Part shown: positions 9,003-18,368 of the stretch, piece after piece
Numbering within the stretch: the first letter of the stretch is position 1
Layout of the letters: each line of letters starts with the position of its first letter
From: Ignavibacteriales bacterium
GTDB taxonomy: Bacteria > Bacteroidota > Ignavibacteria > Ignavibacteriales > Ignavibacteriaceae
Assembly: GCA_014727845.1 (NCBI GenBank)
Contig: WJMR01000232.1
Location: forward strand, 1-32,061
Direction: 5' to 3'
DNA length: 32,061 bases
Notes under the pieces: generated by a model
What the model was told of the DNA's origin: nothing
The model's database searches: none
What the model saw: only the letters and a program-made list of their open reading frames with translations
Made by a program: the position numbers and the translations under genes

Positions 9003-10475
9003 GTGCCTGACGCCTCCCACGCCGTTCCCGTTATCGACTATATTATTATTGTCGTCTTTCTCGTCGGCGTCGCTCTTTGGGGCGCGCTCGCGGGCGGCAA
9101 GCAGCGCAGCGTGAAAGACTATTTTCTCGGAACGTCGAAGGCGCCGTGGTTCGCCGTCTGCTTCGCCATCGTCGCCGCCGAAACGAGCACGCTCACCTTC
9201 ATCTCCATCCCCGGCTTGGCGTATCTCACGAACCTGAATTTCCTCCAGCTCACCGTCGGCTACTTGCTCGGGCGCGTCGTCGTCTCGTTCGTTCTCCTGC
9301 CCAAGTATTTCGCGGGGGATCTCTCGACCGCCTACTCGTTCCTCGAAAACCGCTTCGGCGCGAAAACCCGCTCGTTCGCCTCGATCGTCTTCCTCTTTAC
9401 GCGATGGGCGGCGGACGGCGTTCGGCTCTACGCCACCGCCATTCCGCTCTACTTGATGGTGGACATCGACCCGCTCCTCGCCATCGTACTCATCGCGATC
9501 GTGAGTTTGGTTTACACCTACACGGGCGGCGTCAAGGGCGTCATCTGGGTGGACGCGGTGCAGATGTTCGTCTATCTCGGCGGCGCGGTCGTAAGCATCG
9601 GCTTCTTGCTGCACCTCATTCCGGGCGGATGGAGCGCGGTCGTGGCGGCGGCGTCGGACACGAGCAAATTCGAGGTGATCAATCTCGGCTTCGATCTCGG
9701 CGTTAAGGGATTCTTCTCGGATCCCTACACCCTCGTCTCGGGCTTGATCGGCGGCGCCTTCCTCTCGATGGCCTCCCATGGCGTCGATCAGCTGGTGGTG
9801 CAACGCCTCTTGGCGACGCGGGATTTGAAGAGCGCGCGCAAGGCGCTGATCGGAAGCGGCGTGATCGTCATCTTCCAATTCGCGATTTTCATGGTCCTCG
9901 GCGTTATGCTCTACGCGTTCTTGGGCGAGACCGATATGATCAGCGACGAAGTCTTCCCTTATTTCATTTTGCGACACCTGCCTCCGGGCGTGACGGGCTT
10001 CATCATCGCCGGCTTGTTCGCCGCGGCGATGTCCACCATCGCGGGTTCGATGAGTTCGCTCTCCAGTTCGACGATGCTCGATCTATTCATCCCGTTCTCG
10101 AAGAAGGCGCGCGACGACAAGGGGCAGCTCTTTGTTTCGCGCGTGATCACGATTTTCTGGGCGGCGGCGCTTATCGGTTCGGCGGCAATTTTTATGAACT
10201 CGCCGCGCGCGGTCGTCGAAGTCGCCTTGAGCATCGCGTCGTTCACCTACGGCGGATTGCTCGGCGTCTTCCTCCTCGGCGCGCTTAACAAGAAAGCGAA
10301 GCAAGAGGACGCGCTCGCGGCGTTCGTGGCGGGCATTTTCATAATGATCACGGTCATCGCGCTCGGGTTGGTGGCGTGGACGTGGTTCACGCTCGTCGGC
10401 GTCGCGGCGTCGCTCGTCGTCGGATCGGCGCTCGCGGCGCTCTCCAAACGCGAGAAGAAGGCGCCCGAGGCGTAG
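9003..10475 (+). CDS. Sodium:solute symporter family (SSS) transporter
   Basis: GTG start at 9003 just after the STAS gene; YFLGTSKAPWFAVCFAIVAAETSTLTFISIPGLAYLTNLNFLQ; TGGVKGVIWVDAVQMFVYLGGAV; multiple TM segments. Confidence 0.9.
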   Translation: MPDASHAVPVIDYIIIVVFLVGVALWGALAGGKQRSVKDYFLGTSKAPWFAVCFAIVAAETSTLTFISIPGLAYLTNLNFLQLTVGYLLGRVVVSFVLLPKYFAGDLSTAYSFLENRFGAKTRSFASIVFLFTRWAADGVRLYATAIPLYLMVDIDPLLAIVLIAIVSLVYTYTGGVKGVIWVDAVQMFVYLGGAVVSIGFLLHLIPGGWSAVVAAASDTSKFEVINLGFDLGVKGFFSDPYTLVSGLIGGAFLSMASHGVDQLVVQRLLATRDLKSARKALIGSGVIVIFQFAIFMVLGVMLYAFLGETDMISDEVFPYFILRHLPPGVTGFIIAGLFAAAMSTIAGSMSSLSSSTMLDLFIPFSKKARDDKGQLFVSRVITIFWAAALIGSAAIFMNSPRAVVEVALSIASFTYGGLLGVFLLGALNKKAKQEDALAAFVAGIFIMITVIALGLVAWTWFTLVGVAASLVVGSALAALSKREKKAPEA

Positions 10476-10544
10476 CGGATTCCCGCGTGGCTTGGGGACG
10501 TTATCCGAACACGCGGGCAAGACACAAGCAGGAAAGACAGGGTT

Positions 10545-12461
10545 ATGGCGGAACTCCAATTGATCGACGGCGCGGTCATCGCGCTTTTCTTCCTCGCCAT
10601 CTTCGGCATCGCGGCGTACTATTCCAAGCAAGCGAGCAAAGGCACGGGCGAGTTCTTCCTCTCGGGCAGGAACCTCCCGTGGTACATCGCGGGCACGGCT
10701 ATGGTGGCGACGACGTTCGCCGCCGACACGCCTCTCGCCGTCACCGAGTTGGTGGCGAAGAACGGCGTGGCGGGCAACTGGCTTTGGTGGAACCTCGCCA
10801 TCGGCGGCATGCTCACCGTCTTCTTCTTCGCGAAACTGTGGCGACGCGCCGACATAATGACGGACGTCGAGTTCGTCGAGCTCCGCTACTCGGGCAAGCC
10901 GGCGGCGTGGCTTCGCGGATTCCGCGCGCTCTATCTCGGCGTGTTTATGAACGCCGTCGTGCTCGGCTGGGTGCACAAAGCGATGGAGAAAATCTTCGCC
11001 GTTACGGTTCCGCAGTTCGACGCCTTCCTCCTCGTCGCGATCGCGGCGGTGATCATCGGCGTGTACGCCTCCGCCTCGGGCTTGGTGGGCACGGCTCGGA
11101 CGGATAGCTTTCAGTTCGTATTCGCGATGGGCGGCTGCGTCATTCTCGCGGTCATCGTCGTCAACCTGCCGGAAATCGGCGGCACCGTCGGTTTGGCGGA
11201 TCAGTTGGCGCCGCGCGTGTTGGATTTCTTCCCGAGGATCGGCGACGTCTCCGTCGAAGGGGTGACGGGAGGCGTGTTGGCGCTCAGCGTCGGCGCGTTC
11301 ATCGCGCACGTCGGGTTGCAGTGGTGGTCGAGCTGGTATCCCGGCAGCGACCCGGGCGGCGGCGGCTACGTGGCGCAGCGGATGATGTCCGCCAAGAACG
11401 AGGAACACTCGCTCTTCGCAACGCTCTGGTTCACCATCGCGCACTACGCCATTCGCCCTTGGCCCTGGATCGTCGTCGCGCTCGCCGCGCTGGTTCTGCT
11501 TCCGCGCGCGCACAGCCCCGAGGCGCTCCAAAAGGAAAACCCGGCTATGTACGAGCTCGCCGAGCGCGCATACGACGATCGGACGCTCCTCCTCTCCGAC
11601 GACGCGAAATTCCAAGACGAGGAGTTCCGACAGTTTTACGAGAAGTACGAAAACACGATCGACCCGGGCGTGATGTATCCGAAACTGATGATCCGCCACC
11701 TTCCCGCCGGTTTGCTCGGCTTGCTCTTGGCGACGTTCCTCGCGGCGTATATGTCCACTATCGCGTCCCAGCTTAATTGGGGGACGTCCTACATCGTCAA
11801 CGATTTCTATCGGCGATTCATCAAGCCCGACAAGGACGAGCGACACTACGTGCTCGTCTCGCGCGTATCGATCGTGTTGCTGGTTCTGCTATCGCTGTTG
11901 ATTACGCGGTTCCTCCTCCACACCGTTTCGGGCGCGTGGGAGTTCATCATCAACGCGAGCGCGGGCATGGGCGCCGCGCTTATTCTGCGTTGGTGGTGGT
12001 GGCGCGTGAACGCGTGGAGCGAGATCAGCTCGATGATCGCGCCGCTCGTCATCTATCCGATCGCGCGCTACGGCTTCGACGTCGAGTCGCCGATCACCCT
12101 CTACCCGACCGTCCTCGGCACGACGATCGTCTGGCTCGCCGTCACGTTTCTCACCAAACCGACGGACGAGGAGACGCTGATCAAATTCTATCGCCGCGCC
12201 TATCCCGGCGGAATCGGGTGGCGGCGCATCCAAGAGAAACTGCCGGAGGTCCGCGGCGGACAAGGGTTCGGACGCTTGTTCGTCAACTGGGTCTTGGGCG
12301 TCGTCCTCGTCTATAGCGCGCTGTACGGCATCGGCCAACTTATTTTCGCGGAGTTCCTCACGGGAGGCGTCGCGCTCGCGGGCTCGGTCGTCGCCGCGAC
12401 CGTCATCCGCTCCAACCTTCGGAAGGGCGACCTCGCCGAGAAGAGCGCGGAAGGCGCGTAG
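10545..12461 (+). CDS. Sodium:solute symporter family (SSS) transporter, second copy of the superfamily
   Basis: FFLSGRNLPWYIAGTAMVATTFAADTPLAVTELVAKNGVAGNWLWW; DPGGGGYVAQRMMSAKNEEHS; many TM segments. Confidence 0.9.
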   Translation: MAELQLIDGAVIALFFLAIFGIAAYYSKQASKGTGEFFLSGRNLPWYIAGTAMVATTFAADTPLAVTELVAKNGVAGNWLWWNLAIGGMLTVFFFAKLWRRADIMTDVEFVELRYSGKPAAWLRGFRALYLGVFMNAVVLGWVHKAMEKIFAVTVPQFDAFLLVAIAAVIIGVYASASGLVGTARTDSFQFVFAMGGCVILAVIVVNLPEIGGTVGLADQLAPRVLDFFPRIGDVSVEGVTGGVLALSVGAFIAHVGLQWWSSWYPGSDPGGGGYVAQRMMSAKNEEHSLFATLWFTIAHYAIRPWPWIVVALAALVLLPRAHSPEALQKENPAMYELAERAYDDRTLLLSDDAKFQDEEFRQFYEKYENTIDPGVMYPKLMIRHLPAGLLGLLLATFLAAYMSTIASQLNWGTSYIVNDFYRRFIKPDKDERHYVLVSRVSIVLLVLLSLLITRFLLHTVSGAWEFIINASAGMGAALILRWWWWRVNAWSEISSMIAPLVIYPIARYGFDVESPITLYPTVLGTTIVWLAVTFLTKPTDEETLIKFYRRAYPGGIGWRRIQEKLPEVRGGQGFGRLFVNWVLGVVLVYSALYGIGQLIFAEFLTGGVALAGSVVAATVIRSNLRKGDLAEKSAEGA

Positions 12462-12516
12462 TGTTTTTATACCGCCGCCGTTTTCGTAACTTACTCGGAA
12501 ACGACGCACGAGCGCT

Positions 12517-14733
12517 ATGAAAATAAAAGAGAGCAAACGCGTAAAGATACTGATGCTCGCGGCGACCGCGGCGGCGCTGACGGTTATGTTCCCGACGGGC
12601 GAGTCGCTCGAATCCGAGGTGCCCGTCGGCTCCATCTGGATCCAAGACGATCTCATCGCCGACTTCAGTTTCCCCATCTATAAGGATAAGCAACTCTATC
12701 GGCGCCAACTCGAGGAGGCGAAGGAGGACGTCCTCCCGATCTTCCTTAAAACTTCGACGCCCGCCGAAACGGCGCGCGACTCGCTCGCCCGATACAACGC
12801 GACGTTGCGCGAGACGATCGACGGCAACCTCGCCTCGGAAGACACGCTCTTCCAACCCCCGACGTTCCTCTCCGCCGCCTCCTACAAAACGTTCCGCGCG
12901 GCGCGCGTCCGCGAACGACAAGGCGCGGAGGACGGCGCGACGCTCTCGACCCTTTACGAACACGCCCGGGAGGCGCTCAACGCCGTGTACGAAACGGGCG
13001 TGCTCAACATGAGCTACGACAAGATCGGCCGCGACTCGATCTCCATCCGCCAAGGGAAAATCGACATCATCGCGCCCGAGAAGGCGTACCTCGATCGCGA
13101 CGCCGCCCGCGCCAAGATCGACCGCGTGGTGAGCCGACTCGCGGAGAACGAGGCGACGCGCAGGGCGTTGGTGGAATACGTCGCGCACTTCGTTCAGCCG
13201 AACGTGCTCTATCAGCCGGGACTCACGCGCGAGGAGATCGCGCTGAGGCAGAGCAAAGTCTCCCGCAACGTCGGCATCGTCAACGAGAACGAACGCATCG
13301 TCGCCAAGCACGACCGCGTAACGTCCGACATTAAACGCAAGATCGACTCCTACAAGAACGTGAAGGGCGAGATGAGCGGCGCGCAGAATCGATGGCTGCA
13401 ACTGCTCGGAAAGTTCCTCCACACCCTCGCGCTCTTGTCGATCCTTCTCATCTATCTTTACTATTTCCGTCCGCGCTTGTGGAACGACAACCTCAAGCTC
13501 TCGCTCTTCGCGCTTCTCTTCCTGTGGATGGGCTCGCTGACGTACATCGCCAATCAGATCGATTCGAGCGCGTCGATCCACCTTCTCGTCTTCATCCCCG
13601 CCGCGTCGATGATGCTCACGATCGTGTTCGACTCGCGCGTCGGATTCTACACGACGATGATATTGGCGTTGATGTGCGCGGCTATTCGCGGGAACGACTA
13701 CTCGTTCGCCGTGATGAACGTCGTCGCCGGCTCGCTCGCGGTGTACACCGTACGCGACATTCAAAACCGTTCGCAAATTTTTCACTCCTTCGGCTTCATC
13801 CTCCTCGGATACGCCGTCGCCATCGTCGCCTTCGGTCTCGAGCGATACTCTCCGATGGGCGATATTTTTATCGACGTCGGGTTCGCCGCGATTAACGCGC
13901 TCCTCAGCCCGGCGCTCGCCTACGGCTTGCTCGTTTTCCTCGAACGGATTTTCGGCATCACCACCGACTTGACGCTCCTCGAGTTGAGCAACTTTGACCG
14001 TCCGCTCCTGCGCGAGCTTTCCCGCAAGGCGCCCGGCACCTTCAGTCACTCGGTCACCATCGGCACCCTCGCCGAATCCGCCGCCGAAGCGATCGGCGCC
14101 AATCCGATGCTGGCGAGAGTCGGCGCCTACTACCACGACATCGGCAAAATGTTCTCACCGGATAATTTCGTCGAGAACCAGCTCGACGCCGGCAATCCGC
14201 ACGACGAGCGAAAACCCGAGGAGAGCGCCGCGCTCATCCGACGACACGTCGAGAAGGGGATAGAAACGGCTAAGCAATACAAGCTTCCCCAAGAGATTAT
14301 CGACTTCATCCCGATGCACCACGGCGATATGGTGATCACGTATTTCTACGAGAAGGCCAAAGAGCTTTACGGCGAGGAGAATGTGGACGTCGCCGACTAC
14401 CGCTATCCCGGACCCAAACCGAATTCCAAAGAGACGGGCATCCTGATGGTCGCCGACGCGTGCGAGTCCGCCGTCCGTTCCCTCGACGATCCTGACGCCG
14501 AAAAGATCGAGAACCTCATCGCCAATCTGATCCGCGCTCGCTTCGAGTCGGGACAGCTGGACGAGACGCCGCTTACATTCGCCGATCTCAGAAGGATTCG
14601 TAAAACCTTCGTCGGTATTCTGCTGGGCCAACGCCACCGACGCGTACGCTATCCGAACCAGGACAAGATGGAGTCGCGGGACGAGGCGAGCGACGGCGTC
14701 AAGGAGGATCCGAAGGACGATAAGTCGTCGTGA
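12517..14733 (+). CDS. PgpH/YqfF-type 7TM-HD phosphohydrolase (predicted c-di-AMP phosphodiesterase)
   Basis: Extracellular 7TMR-HDED-like N-terminus, TM bundle, HD domain ARVGAYYHDIGKMFSPDNFVENQ ... MHHGDMVITYFYEKA. Confidence 0.88.
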   Translation: MKIKESKRVKILMLAATAAALTVMFPTGESLESEVPVGSIWIQDDLIADFSFPIYKDKQLYRRQLEEAKEDVLPIFLKTSTPAETARDSLARYNATLRETIDGNLASEDTLFQPPTFLSAASYKTFRAARVRERQGAEDGATLSTLYEHAREALNAVYETGVLNMSYDKIGRDSISIRQGKIDIIAPEKAYLDRDAARAKIDRVVSRLAENEATRRALVEYVAHFVQPNVLYQPGLTREEIALRQSKVSRNVGIVNENERIVAKHDRVTSDIKRKIDSYKNVKGEMSGAQNRWLQLLGKFLHTLALLSILLIYLYYFRPRLWNDNLKLSLFALLFLWMGSLTYIANQIDSSASIHLLVFIPAASMMLTIVFDSRVGFYTTMILALMCAAIRGNDYSFAVMNVVAGSLAVYTVRDIQNRSQIFHSFGFILLGYAVAIVAFGLERYSPMGDIFIDVGFAAINALLSPALAYGLLVFLERIFGITTDLTLLELSNFDRPLLRELSRKAPGTFSHSVTIGTLAESAAEAIGANPMLARVGAYYHDIGKMFSPDNFVENQLDAGNPHDERKPEESAALIRRHVEKGIETAKQYKLPQEIIDFIPMHHGDMVITYFYEKAKELYGEENVDVADYRYPGPKPNSKETGILMVADACESAVRSLDDPDAEKIENLIANLIRARFESGQLDETPLTFADLRRIRKTFVGILLGQRHRRVRYPNQDKMESRDEASDGVKEDPKDDKSS

Positions 14734-15641
14734 ACACGGTCGTCGTTGGACGGGACGACTTCCTCCGCGAATTCGCCGCGTCGCTTAAGTTCGAACGCAA
14801 CCTTTCCGACAACACCCTCGACGCGTACACCCGCGACTTGAACGGGCTGCTCGCGTTCCTCAAAGAGCGCGGCGTAACCGATTGGAGCGACGCCGACGCC
14901 CCGACGCTTCACGATTATCTTACAACGTTGTACGATCTCGGACTCTCGACCCGATCGGCGGCGCGACGCCTTTCGTCGATTAAAACCTTTTTCAACTGGC
15001 TCGCCGCGAACGACTACATCGAGCGCAATCCCGCAGATAAGCTCGACGCGCCGAAACTCTCCCGCAAACTTCCCGACGTCTTGAGCGTCGAGGAGATCGA
15101 ACAAATGTTCGCCACCGCCGACCTCGCCAACCCTCGCGGCGTCCGCGACCGCGCCATACTCGAGACGTTCTACGCGTGCGGCTTGCGCGTCTCGGAGCTT
15201 ATCGGGCTGACGCTTTCGAACATCTTTTTCGACGACCGCGTCGTCCGCGTCTTCGGCAAAGGCGCAAAAGAACGGCTCGTCCCGATCGGTTCGAGCGCCG
15301 TAACGTATCTACGCGAGTACCTCAAGCGAGGCCGCCCCATACTCAATCGACAAGCGGCGGGCGAGAACGTCGTCTTCCTCAACGCGCGCGGTACACGGCT
15401 TTCTCGGATGGGCGTGTACAACGTCGTCGCGAACGCCGCGCGGGACGCGGGTATCGAGCGAAAGATTCATCCGCACACGTTTCGCCACTCGTTCGCCACG
15501 CACCTTATCGAGGGGGGCGCCGACCTCCGCGCCGTGCAAGAGATGCTCGGTCACGTCGATATTTCAGCAACACAAATCTACACGCACGTCGATCGTCAAT
15601 TCGTCAAAGAAGAGCATCGACGGTATCACCCGCGAGGATAG
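14730..15641 (+). CDS. Tyrosine recombinase XerC/XerD
   Basis: GTG start overlapping the previous stop (GTGA). SAM-like N-domain; catalytic pattern ACGLRVSELIGL, HPHTFRHSFATHLIEGGADLRAVQEMLGHVDISATQIYTHV. Confidence 0.92.
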   Translation: MNTVVVGRDDFLREFAASLKFERNLSDNTLDAYTRDLNGLLAFLKERGVTDWSDADAPTLHDYLTTLYDLGLSTRSAARRLSSIKTFFNWLAANDYIERNPADKLDAPKLSRKLPDVLSVEEIEQMFATADLANPRGVRDRAILETFYACGLRVSELIGLTLSNIFFDDRVVRVFGKGAKERLVPIGSSAVTYLREYLKRGRPILNRQAAGENVVFLNARGTRLSRMGVYNVVANAARDAGIERKIHPHTFRHSFATHLIEGGADLRAVQEMLGHVDISATQIYTHVDRQFVKEEHRRYHPRG

Positions 15642-15642
15642 T

Positions 15643-16305
15643 ATGTTTAATCACGAAGCGATCGAACGCCTGCTTCATTTCGCGACGCTCATGCCGATCT
15701 TCTTTCTCTCGATCGCCGCGCACGAGTACGCCCACGCGCGCGCCGCGTATCACTACGGCGACGACACCGCCAAAAAGCAAGGACGCCTTACGCTCAATCC
15801 GCTCAAGCACCTCGATCTCGTCGGCTCGGTCTTGATGCCGCTGATGGCGTTCTTCTCCGGCTTCGCGCTCATCGGGTGGGCGAAGCCCGTGCCCGTCAAT
15901 CCCGCCAATTTCGGCGACCCGCGCGGCGACGACGCGGTCGTAACGTTCTTCGGTCCCGGCGCCAACCTCGCGCTCGCCTTCGCGTTCCTCGCCGTCTTCG
16001 CCGCCGTCTTTCATGGCCCTTTCCTCCCAATCGACGTCGCCAACGTCGTCGTGCAAATCGCATGGTACGGCATGTACCTCAACGTCTTCCTTTGCCTTTT
16101 CAACTTGCTCCCCATTCCCCCGCTCGACGGCTCGCATCTCCTCTACGCGCTCTTCCCGACCGAAACGATGCGAAGCTACATGCGCTTGGGCGCTTACGGA
16201 ACGTTCATTCTCCTCGTCTTCATCTACAGTCCGTTGTGGGATTACTTTTCGAGCGTCGTCGATTTCGCGTTGGATAATATGCTCAAACTCGCGGGGGCGT
16301 CGTGA
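15643..16305 (+). CDS. Site-2 protease (M50) family membrane metalloprotease
   Basis: HEYAHA zinc motif, GWAKPVPVNPANF, NLLPIPPLDGSHLLYAL. Confidence 0.92.
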   Translation: MFNHEAIERLLHFATLMPIFFLSIAAHEYAHARAAYHYGDDTAKKQGRLTLNPLKHLDLVGSVLMPLMAFFSGFALIGWAKPVPVNPANFGDPRGDDAVVTFFGPGANLALAFAFLAVFAAVFHGPFLPIDVANVVVQIAWYGMYLNVFLCLFNLLPIPPLDGSHLLYALFPTETMRSYMRLGAYGTFILLVFIYSPLWDYFSSVVDFALDNMLKLAGAS

Positions 16306-18368
16306 CAACCGACCGTCGCGACGTTCGCGTGATCGACGGCGTACTCCTCGCGCTTCTTCTCGTCGCCGCGGCGAGTATGATCCACGGACTCTTCGTTAAC
16401 CAGACGGCGTTCTACGCCGCGTTCTTTCTTCTCGTCGTTCGCTCGATCGTCGCAAAGCAAAACGCGTTTTTTCGCCTCGACGTCGAACCCGCGCTAATCG
16501 CCTTCTTCCTCGCCGCCGTCGTCTCCGCCGCCCTGAGCGATCACACGGGCGACGCCTTCCGGCATTTAGTAAAGCGCGTCGTCCTCGTTCCGTATCTTTA
16601 CGTCGCCGCCTCGGTCGCCGCGCTACGCAAGGAGAACGTCGAGCGGATCGCCTCGGCGCTCTTGGTCGTCGCCGGACTCTTCGCGCTCTACTACGTCGTC
16701 GAGGGCGTCCTCCGGTGGCAAGACGGCTGGTATCGCCGCCACCACCGCGGTCCGGAAGTCCTCACCCACCACATTACCGTGGGCCAAATGTTCGCGTTCG
16801 TCGCCCTCGCCGCGCTGTCGATCGCTTGGTTGGAGCGACGCGGCGTTTGGCGAAGAGCGCTTTTCGGATCGATCGGGGCGCTCTCTCTCCTCGCGGTCGT
16901 CGTGTCGTATAGTCGCTCCGCATGGATTGGATTCGTCGCCGGCGCGTTCGCCGTCGCCCTCGTCGAGCGGAAGTGGTGGGCGATCGCCCCGATACCCGTC
17001 GCCGCGCTTATGTATATTTTGCTTATCCCCGACCGGAGCGCGGTTATTGAATATCGTCGCGTCGGCGACCAATGGCTTGTGGAACGACAAACGCCGACGT
17101 TCGACAAAGCCAACGACTGCGTACGCTTCGGCGACCGACTTCTCGTCGCCGACTACGCCGGCGGCGTGCTCGAGTATCGCGACGGAGAAGTCTTGCCTTT
17201 CATCGAAACGCCCTCGCCCGCGTTGAAACTCATCCCGTGGAACGACGACCGCTTCGTCGTGATGACGTTGGACAATCGCTTTCTTCTGTACGCGCCCCGC
17301 GCCGACTCTTTCGTCTTCGAACGCGAGTTCTGGTCGCCCGGGAAAACTCGCGACGCCGCCGCTCACCGCGACTATTTCTACGCCGTCGATCGCGACAGCG
17401 GCGTAACCGTTTGGCGCGACCCCGCCGACCCGAAAATCGTCTCGCGCGTTCCGCTCCTCGACTTCGGCGCCGTCGTCCCCGACTCTTCGCGCACGCTTGT
17501 CTATTCCCGGCATCGAGGACTCGTCGTTCTCCGCGCGGAGAACGGAGCGACGAAATCCGACACGCTCGCCGTCTTGCCGCCCGACGAAGTAAGTCGTCCC
17601 TTTCTCGGCCTCGGATGCTCCGCGCTCCTCAACGGTTTTCGCCTTTTCGACTACGCCGACGGCGCCGTGCATCCGCTCACCGTGTCTCGACGGGAACTCC
17701 GCGACCTTTGGCTCGTCGATTACGACGAGGACACCGTCGTCGGATTCTTCTTTAGCGGCGAGGGCTTCGAGGCGACGCTCGACGACGACTCCGTGCGCGT
17801 TCTCGCCGCCGTTTCCGCTCCGCTACTTCCGATGGGATTCGAGAAATCGGGGGAGCGCGCCTGGGCGGTCTATTGGCGAAGCAATCGTCTCCTCTCCCTC
17901 TTCGATTTCGCGACCCGCTCCAACCAAGAGCGCCTGACGCTCTGGTCCATCGGCGCGAGGATCATAGCCGACAATCCCGTCTTCGGCGTCGGCGACGTTG
18001 ACTTGCATCCGTACTTTTTCGCGTATCGCGAGCCGCATCAGAAAGAGGCGTACGGTCACCTCCACAATAACTACCTCCACTTGCTCGCGACGCTCGGCGT
18101 CGTCGGACTCCTCGCCTATCTATGGTTGATCGGATCGCTCGCGGTCGTCCACCTTCGCGCCGTCCGCCTCGCGGAACGCGGCACGTTCGATCGCGCGTTC
18201 GCCGTCGGAGCGTTGGGGGCGTTCGTCGCGTATCTCGCGTCGGGCGTTGGCAACTGGAATTTCGGCGACCATGAAGTCGTCGCGTTCGTGTGGTTTTTCG
18301 CGGGATTGGCGGCGTCGGTGGTTAAGCGTCGGCGCGACGCCGGCGCCGAATTATCGTTGTCCGATTGA
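16302..18368 (+). CDS. O-antigen ligase (Wzy/WaaL) family polytopic protein with a large inserted repeat domain in the extracytoplasmic loop
   Basis: GTG start overlapping the M50 gene by 4 bp. Multiple N-terminal TM segments, SYSRSAWIGFVAGA, then about 290 non-TM residues, then QERLTLWSIGARIIADNPVFGVGDVDLHPYFFAYREP...GHLHNNYLHLLATLGVVGLLAYL. Confidence 0.8.
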   Translation: MTTDRRDVRVIDGVLLALLLVAAASMIHGLFVNQTAFYAAFFLLVVRSIVAKQNAFFRLDVEPALIAFFLAAVVSAALSDHTGDAFRHLVKRVVLVPYLYVAASVAALRKENVERIASALLVVAGLFALYYVVEGVLRWQDGWYRRHHRGPEVLTHHITVGQMFAFVALAALSIAWLERRGVWRRALFGSIGALSLLAVVVSYSRSAWIGFVAGAFAVALVERKWWAIAPIPVAALMYILLIPDRSAVIEYRRVGDQWLVERQTPTFDKANDCVRFGDRLLVADYAGGVLEYRDGEVLPFIETPSPALKLIPWNDDRFVVMTLDNRFLLYAPRADSFVFEREFWSPGKTRDAAAHRDYFYAVDRDSGVTVWRDPADPKIVSRVPLLDFGAVVPDSSRTLVYSRHRGLVVLRAENGATKSDTLAVLPPDEVSRPFLGLGCSALLNGFRLFDYADGAVHPLTVSRRELRDLWLVDYDEDTVVGFFFSGEGFEATLDDDSVRVLAAVSAPLLPMGFEKSGERAWAVYWRSNRLLSLFDFATRSNQERLTLWSIGARIIADNPVFGVGDVDLHPYFFAYREPHQKEAYGHLHNNYLHLLATLGVVGLLAYLWLIGSLAVVHLRAVRLAERGTFDRAFAVGALGAFVAYLASGVGNWNFGDHEVVAFVWFFAGLAASVVKRRRDAGAELSLSD

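Noticed and set aside
6490-9977. Long minus-strand ORFs of 552 aa (6490..8148) and 613 aa (8136..9977)
   Set aside because: They lie antisense to ligA and to the hypothetical/STAS/symporter genes. Translations are Arg/Asp/Glu/Val-rich low-information sequence, expected from high GC3 codon use on the coding strand.
10083-14136. Minus-strand ORFs 10083..11846 (587 aa) and 12403..14136 (577 aa)
   Set aside because: Antisense to the clear symporter and PgpH-like genes, same compositional artefact, no recognisable motifs.
14730-15641. Tyrosine recombinase as a mark of an integrated mobile element
   Set aside because: The protein looks like housekeeping XerC/XerD; no attachment repeats, tRNA target, transposase or phage genes nearby.
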